Shown here: one piece after another, positions 1-5,171 of the stretch
How the letters are laid out: every line of letters starts with the position of its first letter
Numbering within the stretch: the stretch's first letter is position 1
Source: Phycisphaerae bacterium
GTDB lineage: Bacteria; Planctomycetota; Phycisphaerae; SM23-33
Assembly: GCA_022866005.1 (NCBI GenBank)
Contig: JALHTV010000308.1
Location: 1-9,831, forward strand
Length of the DNA stretch: 9,831 nucleotides
Direction: 5' to 3'
The notes under the pieces: model-generated
What the model saw: only the letters and a program-made list of their open reading frames with translations
What the model was told of the DNA's origin: nothing
Database searches by the model: none
Made by a program: the position numbers and the translations under genes

Positions 1-1
1 C

Positions 2-145
2 ATCAGCCTCCAGGAGGCCGAGAAGGAACTCATCCGCAACACGCTCAAGATGGTCAGCGGCAACCGCGAACAGGCCGCCACCATCCTCGGCATCGGGGAA
101 CGCACACTCTACCGCAAGATCAAAGAATACGGCCTGAAGGAATAG
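2..145 (+). CDS. Sigma54-type response regulator, C-terminal Fis-like HTH (5' truncated)
   Basis: Only the last 47 residues are in the window, ending at TAG 143-145. They form a Fis-type helix-turn-helix: an acidic helix (EAEKELIRNTL), the GNREQAATILGIGERTLYRK recognition region, then KEYGLKE at the C-terminus. This is the typical end of NtrC-family bacterial enhancer-binding proteins, which activate RNA polymerase with sigma54 and usually carry a receiver domain and an AAA+ domain upstream. Those domains lie outside the window, so the signal sensed and the target promoters are unknown. A stand-alone Fis-like protein is possible but less likely, given the spacing and the short tail after the HTH. 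It converges with the minus-strand glycosidase-like gene, about 100 bp away. Confidence 0.85.
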   Translation: MSLQEAEKELIRNTLKMVSGNREQAATILGIGERTLYRKIKEYGLKE

Positions 146-198
146 GCCCATTGCCGACTTGTCCTCCCAAGCCCCGAGCCTGTCCAGGGGCGGAGGAG

Positions 199-233
199 GA
201 TTGACGATTGACGATTGCCGATTACGGATTGAA
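199..233 (+). repeat. Degenerate heptamer tandem repeat, GATTGAC type (5 units)
   Basis: Five consecutive 7-bp units each begin with GATT: two perfect GATTGAC copies followed by GATTGCC, GATTACG and GATTGAA. The period is exact across all 35 bp. The array lies between the converging ends of the response regulator and the glycosidase-like gene and overlaps neither. The same repeat type occurs at 1289-1344 (inverted), 6632-6666 and, as a variant, inside carB at 9121-9176. It resembles the short tandemly repeated repetitive (STRR) heptamers known from cyanobacteria in form. No function is known to me. Confidence 0.8.
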
Positions 234-242
234 CGACGGCGA

Positions 243-1262
243 TCATCGCAGGTCCACGGACGTCGCCAGGGCGATCTGCCGGCCCTGGTCCCCGACGGCG
301 CAGTAGAAGTGGTACACCACCCCGTCGTGCTTCACCACCCAGGGCTTGTGGGCGAAGGTCGCATCCCACGGTTCGCTCGGGGCGATCAGGTGCGGGCCGT
401 CCCACGTCGTCCAGTGGACCAGATCGTACGAGCAGGCGAAGGTGTCGAACGCCTTGGTGTCGTCGCGCGGGCCGGGTGAGGATGGGCTGTCCGGACGCCT
501 CCAAAACGCACCGAAGTAGAACATCACCCAGACGTCTTTCATCTGCACCATCTGCGGGTCGCCGGAGATGCCCCTGCCGTTGTCGATCACAGGCCCGTCG
601 CCGTACCGCTGCCAGTGCACCATGTCGTCCGAGACGGCCATCCCGATCCGCTCGGTCCAATCCTTGCCGGCGGCCTTGCCGTTGTAGAACATCACGAACT
701 CATAGCCCGTCGCGCGCGACTCATCACGAATGATGTTGCTCTTGTACAGTGTGCGGGCCTCGAAAGGCCGGGCGTCGGCCTGCTGGGGCGCCAGGACGGG
801 ATTCTCGCTCAGGCGCGTCCATTCCCGCGGGGCCGTCGGATCGAGAGTCCAGGCCAGGCCGATGGATAGCGGGTCCGGCTCGTAGCCTTGCTTCGCCCCG
901 CCGATATAGCTGGCCCAGAACTTGCCGCCGTGCGTGCCCAGCTCGTAGGAGCCGCCCCAGGTGCACGTCTGGAGGGCGACGCCACCGTCGGCCTGCCAGG
1001 CGTCCCAGCCGTCGCGGCGGAATGGCAGGATCACCCCCAGCTTCCGCCAGGTCAGCAGGTCGGGGCTGGTGGCGAGGTACGTCTGGTAGCCGGTCTTGTC
1101 GGCGTCAAGGCCGGCGTACATCATGTACCATTGCCGGGCATGTCGAAAAACGCTGGGACAGTCCACCAGCCCGTCGCCCTCCGCGCGGAGGACGATGCCG
1201 TGCTTGAATGGGGTCTTGGCCTCCTCGTACACCTGCTCCATCACCTTCTGCGGGACCACCAC
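243..1262 (-). CDS. Glycosidase-like five-bladed beta-propeller protein (GH43/GH130-type fold)
   Basis: This 339-residue protein has the repeating propeller signature of GH32/43/68/130-type proteins. Blade motifs recur: VDCPSVFRHARQWYMMYAG (33-51), SPDLLTW (66-72), SDDMVHW (211-217) with GDGPVI after it, and SYDLVHW (278-284). The acidic residue in VDCPSVF (Asp34) sits where such enzymes place a first-blade catalytic or binding Asp. A GISGDP turn (231-236) and FAHKPWVV (303-310) are further blade elements. There is no signal peptide, so it is probably cytoplasmic and acts on imported oligosaccharides. The substrate cannot be read from the sequence. GTG at 1262 is chosen because AAGGAGG lies 5 nt upstream; the frame stays open to 1313 without a better start. 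The gene stands alone and is bracketed by heptamer arrays in opposite orientation. Exact CAZy family is uncertain. Confidence 0.75.
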   Translation of the reverse strand: MVVPQKVMEQVYEEAKTPFKHGIVLRAEGDGLVDCPSVFRHARQWYMMYAGLDADKTGYQTYLATSPDLLTWRKLGVILPFRRDGWDAWQADGGVALQTCTWGGSYELGTHGGKFWASYIGGAKQGYEPDPLSIGLAWTLDPTAPREWTRLSENPVLAPQQADARPFEARTLYKSNIIRDESRATGYEFVMFYNGKAAGKDWTERIGMAVSDDMVHWQRYGDGPVIDNGRGISGDPQMVQMKDVWVMFYFGAFWRRPDSPSSPGPRDDTKAFDTFACSYDLVHWTTWDGPHLIAPSEPWDATFAHKPWVVKHDGVVYHFYCAVGDQGRQIALATSVDLR

Positions 1263-1267
1263 ACCGG

Positions 1268-1274
1268 CCTCCTT
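1268..1274 (-). promoter_or_regulatory. Shine-Dalgarno site of the glycosidase-like gene
   Basis: AAGGAGG on the minus strand lies 5 nt before GTG 1262-1260. It is a near-perfect anti-16S match and decides the start in favour of this GTG over the in-frame ATG near 1241. Confidence 0.7.
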
Positions 1275-1288
1275 CCCTGGGCGCCATG

Positions 1289-1344
1289 GCCAATCGCCGG
1301 TCGATAATACTCAGCGGCCGATGGTCAATCGTCAACTGGCAACC
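1289..1344 (-). repeat. Degenerate heptamer tandem repeat, inverted relative to 199-233 (8 units)
   Basis: Exactly eight 7-bp units fill 56 bp. On the plus strand the clearest are GCCAATC (1289-1295), GTCAATC (1324-1330) and GTCAACT (1331-1337). On the minus strand these read GATTGGC, GATTGAC and AGTTGAC, so the array has the opposite orientation to 199-233. The middle units are more decayed, but the phase holds. It lies just upstream of the glycosidase-like gene and contains a TATTAT (1309-1304, minus) and TTGAC strings. Their mutual spacing (13 or 20 nt) does not make a normal sigma70 promoter. Confidence 0.7.
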
Positions 1345-1501
1345 GCGTTTCAGAAGGCAATCAGGCGATGAGAGTCCGCCGGCGACGGTCGCCGCGGGTA
1401 TGCCTGGGAGGGCGCCACACGTGGCCAAGGGCCATGTCGCGCGGTATGATCACGTGCGTTCGAGGGACTTATATCTCGGTCCCTCGCCGGCTGGACAGCC
1501 C

Positions 1502-1508
1502 CAGGAGC
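1502..1508 (+). promoter_or_regulatory. Shine-Dalgarno site selecting GTG 1515 for the PAS-domain gene
   Basis: CAGGAGC lies 6 nt upstream of GTG 1515. It is a better ribosome site than anything before the alternative in-frame starts at 1368, 1434 or 1449. The upstream residues are Arg-rich and low in homology-like character, which supports the shorter product. A weak -10-like TATATC at 1470-1475 would place a transcript start about 30 nt upstream of this GTG. Confidence 0.5.
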
Positions 1509-1514
1509 AATCCG

Positions 1515-2063
1515 GTGGACTCAGTCTCAGGCACCTGCGCCCTATGCAAAAAAGACTTGTCCCCCCAGGAGGTCGCCCAGAGGACGATTACGGGCAGCGT
1601 CTGTGAGGAATGCCTCTACCATGTCGGGGCACAGTCCGGGATGCCGCTGCGCGATTTCCTCGACGGGCTGGGCGTTCCGGTACTCGTGGTAGACAGCGAC
1701 GTAGTCGTGACGATGGCCAACAAGCCCCTCCTGGCGCTGTTGGGCAAGAACTTCTCGAAGGTCAGAGGCCAGCGCGGCGGGGACGTATTCGAGTGCGCCT
1801 ACGCCCGGTTGCAGGGGGGCTGCGGGCGGACGGTTCATTGCAGCGGCTGCGCGATCCGGCTGGCCGTAACAGAGACCTTCACCACCGGCAGAAGCCTTCG
1901 AGGGGTGCAGGCCTATCTCAACCGCGATGCCGTCACGCAGTTCCTGCAGCTGGGCATGGTCATCTCGACAGAAAAAGCGTGGGGGCTGGTCCTGCTGAGG
2001 ATCGATTACATCGGCACCCAGCCCAAGCCCCCGCAGGCTGAAGTGCGCCCCACCCCGGCATGA
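1515..2063 (+). CDS. Zinc-ribbon plus PAS-domain protein with Cys/His cluster
   Basis: From GTG 1515 the product is 182 residues. Residues 8-33 carry two CxxC knuckles (CALC 8-11, CEEC 30-33), a probable small zinc ribbon. A PAS-like sensor segment follows: FLDGLGVPVLVVDSDVVVTM with ANKPLLALLGK (about 48-78), the usual start of a PAS fold. Inside it is an unusual cluster, FECAYARLQGGCGRTVHC then SGC, giving Cys94, Cys103, His108, Cys109 and Cys112. The C-terminal part (about 125-165) reads as PAS beta-strands. No kinase, cyclase or DNA-binding output domain is fused, so it may be a stand-alone sensor or adaptor acting on a partner elsewhere. The cluster could bind metal, an Fe-S cluster or heme, or respond to redox; this is inference. 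The start is chosen from the SD site; earlier in-frame starts exist at 1368 and 1434. Confidence 0.7.
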   Translation: MDSVSGTCALCKKDLSPQEVAQRTITGSVCEECLYHVGAQSGMPLRDFLDGLGVPVLVVDSDVVVTMANKPLLALLGKNFSKVRGQRGGDVFECAYARLQGGCGRTVHCSGCAIRLAVTETFTTGRSLRGVQAYLNRDAVTQFLQLGMVISTEKAWGLVLLRIDYIGTQPKPPQAEVRPTPA

Positions 2064-2215
2064 TCGTTGCGGCGGCCACGATGGCCATCGACACCGCCGG
2101 CACGACAGGGACGTCTGGGGAGAAGATGCATGACCTCGACGTGCCCACACAGAGACATGAAACGGATGTGCGCCGCATCGTGCGGTTCGCCCTCACCTGC
2201 CTCCCCGCGCGCTGA
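2060..2215 (+). CDS. Possible 51-residue ORF overlapping the PAS gene stop (ATGA)
   Basis: The PAS gene ends in TGA 2061-2063, and an ATG starts at 2060, so the two frames share ATGA, the classic arrangement for translational coupling. The ORF runs to TGA 2213-2215 and gives a 51-residue peptide, Ala/Thr-rich at the start and basic at the end (RRIVRFALTCLPAR). I recognise no family. It has no Shine-Dalgarno site of its own. GC-rich DNA yields many chance ORFs of this size, so it may be spurious. Confidence 0.25.
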   Translation: MIVAAATMAIDTAGTTGTSGEKMHDLDVPTQRHETDVRRIVRFALTCLPAR

Positions 2216-2232
2216 CATGCACTACCGGTCGC

Positions 2233-2262
2233 TTGACGAATAGGGTTCGGATGGTGCAGAAT
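2233..2262 (+). promoter_or_regulatory. Sigma70-type promoter for tRNA-Arg(UCG)
   Basis: TTGACG (2233-2238) and CAGAAT (2257-2262) are separated by 18 bp. A start near 2269 would lie about 47 nt upstream of the mature tRNA 5' end. The -35 box matches five of six consensus bases; the -10 box is moderate. Confidence 0.55.
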
Positions 2263-2315
2263 GCCCTGTGTTTTCGGGGCTTCTGCAGCCGTGTGCCGAG
2301 GCTCGCACAGCCCAC

Positions 2316-2389
<74 letters not shown>

Positions 2390-2535
2390 TCCGCCTTCGC
2401 TGAAGCTTCGGCGGATCGGCTTGGCCGGAACAAACGACAGGCCAAGAACCCTCCGAAGCCGCTCCGTCGCCATAGCTTTTAGCCTTGGCAGCCGCTTCGG
2501 CGGAGTAGGCTTCGATTGTCGGCGACTTGGCGAAG
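2390..2535. repeat. Palindrome-rich segment between tRNA-Arg and its 3'-end copy
   Basis: The segment starts directly after the tRNA discriminator base with an inverted repeat, TCCGCC (2390-2395) and GGCGGA (2410-2415), around a CTTCGCTGAAG mini-hairpin. A second, looser palindrome lies at 2462-2505 (CTCCG and CGGAG). The string GCTTCGGCGGA occurs in both (2405-2415 and 2494-2504). It therefore looks like two related palindromic units side by side. A similar unit with CCTCC/GGAGG ends lies upstream of the other tRNA-Arg (6678-6705). No credible coding sequence is seen, and no T-tract follows the hairpins. Confidence 0.5.
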
Positions 2536-2560
2536 GAGGGTTCGAGTCCCCCCGGGCGTA
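2536..2560 (+). repeat. Direct repeat of the tRNA-Arg(UCG) 3' end (att-like)
   Basis: These 25 bp are identical to 2365-2389, that is tRNA positions 49 to 73: the complete T-arm, the 3' acceptor strand and the discriminator. The flanks differ on both sides, so the match is sharply bounded. Site-specific integrases commonly recombine in exactly this part of tRNA genes and leave such a copy, but the 146 bp between the copies hold no integrase. It may be the footprint of a deleted island or of a very small non-autonomous element. Confidence 0.75.
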
Positions 2561-2596
2561 GTCACTGCCGTCTTGCTTCGTCCGGGCGGCTGGGGG

Positions 2597-2605
2597 TGCT
2601 ATACT
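2597..2605 (+). promoter_or_regulatory. Extended -10 promoter of dusB, possibly giving a leaderless mRNA
   Basis: TGCTATACT contains a five-of-six -10 hexamer (TATACT, 2600-2605) preceded by the extended TGn element (2597-2599). No good -35 box lies 16-18 bp upstream. The expected transcript start, 6-7 nt downstream, coincides with GTG 2612, which also lacks a Shine-Dalgarno site. Confidence 0.45.
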
Positions 2606-2611
2606 GCGGGC

Positions 2612-3610
2612 GTGAGTGCGGTACTACGGCCATTTCGGTTGGGGGAGATGACCATCGAGTTTCCGGTGGTCTTGGCGCCCTTGGCGGGGTACAGCGACCT
2701 GGCCTATCGGCTGCTCTGCCGTCGGCACGGGGCGGCCTACTGCTCCACCGAGATGATGCTCGACAAGCTCCTGTTGGTCGATGGGCGGTTGCGGCGGCGG
2801 CTGGTGCAACTGGACGACCGCGACCATCCCCTGGCCGGTCAGCTCATCGGCGGTGCGCCCGAGACCATGGCAGCGGCGGCGCGGATCGTCTGTCAGATGG
2901 GCTTCGACGTGGTGGACGTGAACTTCGCCTGCCCGGCCCGCAAGGCCCTGGCCCGCCAGCGCGGCGGCTACTTGATGAGCCGGCCGGAGCAGGCCGTGGC
3001 GATCCTCCGCGCCGTCCTGGCGGCGGGCGCGGGCCCAGCCCCAAAGCCCGTGACGGTCAAGCTGCGTCAGAAGTTTCGCAACGCCGATGACGACAGCGCC
3101 TTTTGGCGGATCGCCGAGGCGGCCTTGGAGGCCGGTGCGGCCGCGGTGTGCATCCACGCTCGCAGCGTGGAGATGAAGTACACCGGCCGGGCCGACTGGG
3201 CCTTCATCGCAGAGGTCAAGCGGCGCTTTCCGCAGGCGACGATTATCGGATCGGGCGACGTGCTCCACCCGGCCGACGCGCTGGAGATGTTGGAGCGGAC
3301 CGGCGTGGACGCGGTCGCGGCCGCCCGCGGCGTGTTGGGCAACCCGTGGTTCTTCCGCCAGGTGGCCGACCTGGCCGCAGGACGCGAGCCCTACCAGCCC
3401 CGCCTCGACGAGCAGCGCGAGCTGCTGGCCTGGCACTTCGACCACGCCCGACGCACCCACGGCCCCCGGGCCGCCAAGATCATGCGCAAGTTCGGCATCA
3501 AGTACGCCCGCATGCACCCGGCCCCGACGAAGGTCCGGGCGGCCTTCGTCAACGTCTCGTGCAGCGACCACTGGCAGGCGGTGCTTGAGGAATTCTACGG
3601 CGGCGGGTAG
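2612..3610 (+). CDS. dusB: tRNA-dihydrouridine synthase, DusB family
   Basis: This 332-residue cytoplasmic flavoenzyme reduces a uridine in the tRNA D-loop to dihydrouridine using FMN and NAD(P)H. The TIM-barrel starts with FRLGEMTIEFPVVLAPLAG (8-26), the usual Dus opening. DVVDVNFACPARK carries the catalytic Cys107 of the NxxCP motif. FMN-site motifs follow: VTVKLRQKF, AVCIHARS, IIGSGDV and the phosphate-binding AARGVLGNPWFF. The C-terminal helical region is of normal length. GTG 2612 is chosen because the family motif FRLG precedes the next start (ATG 2648), which also has its purine tract too close. Further upstream the frame runs into the tRNA-derived repeat and is not coding. The gene lies beside tRNA-Arg(UCG), whose D-loop has uridines at about positions 16, 17 and 20a. 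The transglutaminase-like gene follows after 67 nt. The DusB subgroup is likely but not certain. Confidence 0.9.
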   Translation: MSAVLRPFRLGEMTIEFPVVLAPLAGYSDLAYRLLCRRHGAAYCSTEMMLDKLLLVDGRLRRRLVQLDDRDHPLAGQLIGGAPETMAAAARIVCQMGFDVVDVNFACPARKALARQRGGYLMSRPEQAVAILRAVLAAGAGPAPKPVTVKLRQKFRNADDDSAFWRIAEAALEAGAAAVCIHARSVEMKYTGRADWAFIAEVKRRFPQATIIGSGDVLHPADALEMLERTGVDAVAAARGVLGNPWFFRQVADLAAGREPYQPRLDEQRELLAWHFDHARRTHGPRAAKIMRKFGIKYARMHPAPTKVRAAFVNVSCSDHWQAVLEEFYGGG

Positions 3611-3663
3611 CATAGCAGCGGGCTCGGCAGTGCGGGGTCGGGCCTTGATGCGGTCCTCAGCAG

Positions 3664-3671
3664 AAAAGGAG
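3664..3671 (+). promoter_or_regulatory. Shine-Dalgarno site of the transglutaminase-like gene
   Basis: AAAAGGAG lies 6 nt before ATG 3678. It fixes the start so that the protein opens with a normal signal peptide, instead of using the longer in-frame ORF that would begin inside dusB at 3585. Confidence 0.75.
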
Positions 3672-3677
3672 TCGCCC

Positions 3678-5171
3678 ATGTTGAGAACGTCCGTGTGCGT
3701 GATCGTCCTGTGCGCGTTCGCATCGACCTGCCGGGCCGCAGCCGAGGAGGTCGACTACTTCGCGGTCTTCATGGACAAGGCCAAGGCCGGCCACTGCATC
3801 GAGACCCGTCGCGTCGAAGATAGGAAAGTCTTCAGCAGCAGCACGATGACGTTCACCACCGAGCGCATGGGCGTGCCGCTGAGCATGACCGTCAAGGAGG
3901 AGTTCGTCGAGACCACCCAGGGCCAGCCGCTGAGCTTCAAAACGGTGATGGACATGTCGCTGATGTCGCAGGTGGTCGAGGGTAGGATCAGCCGTGACGG
4001 CAAGCTCACGGTCACGGTCGGCGGGGACGAGCAGACGATGGACTGGCCGCAGGGCGCGCTGCTCCTGGAAGGCACCCGCCTGCTCCGTAAGCGCCAGGGA
4101 ATGAAGGAGGGCATCACCTACTCCTTCGTGCAGTTCGACGCCACCTCCCTGCGCGGCACGGAGATGGCCATCCGCGTCATCGGGAAAAAGCCCGTCGACG
4201 TGCTCGGCAAGCAGGAAAACCTCTGGGAAGTCCGCGAGGAGTCGCAGGGCATATCCAGCCTGTTCTACTACGACGACCACTTCAAGGTGCGCAAGAGTCT
4301 GATGGCCGAGGGCGGCATGAACCTGGAGGTCGTCGCCTGCTCCAAGGAGCTCGCGTTGGGCCAAACCACCTCGGTGGACCTGATGGCCAGGGTCATTCTG
4401 CCCAGCCCCGGGCCCCTGGAAGGCCTGGGGGGCGCCGCCAGCGTGACGTACCGCCTGGTGCCCATCGGAGACGCCAAGCTGTCCGTACCGAGCTTCGACA
4501 ATCAGAAGGTCCTGGCCGATCCCAGCGGGCTGACGGTGGTCGTCACGGCCCAGAAGGTCCCCGCGGCCGTCGCGATGCCCTACGCCGGTGACAACAAGGC
4601 CGCCCTGGAGGCGATGAAGCCCACGGCCTACCTGGACTGCGACAAGGCCGAGATCGTCGCCTTAGCCTGCCAAGCCGCCGGGGGCAGCGCCAACGCGGTG
4701 GAGGCGGCGCGGCGGATTGAGGCCTTTGTCCAGCGGTACGTCATCTCCAAGGGCTTCGACGTCGGCTACGCCCGCGCCAGCGAGGTCGTCGCCAACCGAA
4801 CGGGCGACTGCTCCGAGCACGCCGTGCTCGCCGCGGCCATGTGCCGGGCAGTGGGCATCCCCGCGCGGGTGGTCGTCGGCATGGCCTACACCCAAGACAT
4901 GGAGGGCCAGGCGCCCATCTTCTGCCCGCCCGCCTGGGTGACGGTCTATCTGGAGGGCAAGTGGGTGAACATCGACCCGACGTTCCCCCAGGGCTACGAC
5001 CTGGGACACATCGCCCTGGCGGACGGTGACGGCATCCCGGCGGATTACCTGGGCCTGGCTAGGGTGATGGGTGTGTTTCGGATCGAGGCCGCGACCATCC
5101 AGCCGAAGGAGGCCCAGCCCCCCAAGGCGCCGGCCCGGGCTGTTACGAGTCGAAGATCTTCCCCGGATTGA
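3678..5171 (+). CDS. Exported transglutaminase-like protein lacking the usual catalytic His
   Basis: The product has 497 residues. The N-terminus (MLRTSVCVIVLCAFASTCRA then AAEE) is a Sec signal peptide with probable cleavage near residue 20, so the protein acts outside the cytoplasmic membrane. About 25-260 is a beta-rich region of unassigned family. From about 345 a transglutaminase-like core is clear: ANRTGDCSEHAVLAAAMCRA contains the nucleophile-type Cys378, GIPARVVVGMAY follows, and PAWVTVYLEGKWVNIDPTF gives the Asp (433). In active members the segment reads HAW; here it is PAW, with Pro418 (CCC) in the His place. Thus Cys and Asp of the Cys-His-Asp triad remain but His is absent, suggesting an inactive, binding or altered enzyme. 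The tail (480-497) is Pro/Lys/Arg-rich. It may be co-transcribed with dusB and overlaps the end of the convergent FAD oxidase gene by 29 bp. The biological role is unknown. Confidence 0.8.
   Translation: MLRTSVCVIVLCAFASTCRAAAEEVDYFAVFMDKAKAGHCIETRRVEDRKVFSSSTMTFTTERMGVPLSMTVKEEFVETTQGQPLSFKTVMDMSLMSQVVEGRISRDGKLTVTVGGDEQTMDWPQGALLLEGTRLLRKRQGMKEGITYSFVQFDATSLRGTEMAIRVIGKKPVDVLGKQENLWEVREESQGISSLFYYDDHFKVRKSLMAEGGMNLEVVACSKELALGQTTSVDLMARVILPSPGPLEGLGGAASVTYRLVPIGDAKLSVPSFDNQKVLADPSGLTVVVTAQKVPAAVAMPYAGDNKAALEAMKPTAYLDCDKAEIVALACQAAGGSANAVEAARRIEAFVQRYVISKGFDVGYARASEVVANRTGDCSEHAVLAAAMCRAVGIPARVVVGMAYTQDMEGQAPIFCPPAWVTVYLEGKWVNIDPTFPQGYDLGHIALADGDGIPADYLGLARVMGVFRIEAATIQPKEAQPPKAPARAVTSRRSSPD

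Noticed and set aside
171..191. GCCCC/GGGGC hairpin between converging genes as a terminator
   Set aside because: The stem has only five pairs, with an 11-nt loop and no T-tract on either strand.
199..233. CRISPR array
   Set aside because: The units are 7 bp and contiguous, with no spacers and no cas genes nearby.
2536..2560. A second tRNA gene
   Set aside because: Only the T-arm, the 3' acceptor strand and the discriminator are present; there is no D-arm or anticodon arm in front of it.
2516..2611. N-terminal extension of dusB up to an ATG-like start at 2516
   Set aside because: It would translate the tRNA-derived repeat at 2536-2560, and the family N-terminus begins just after GTG 2612.
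2624..3679. 351-codon open frame on the minus strand
   Set aside because: It is antisense to dusB; GC-rich codon bias explains the open frame.
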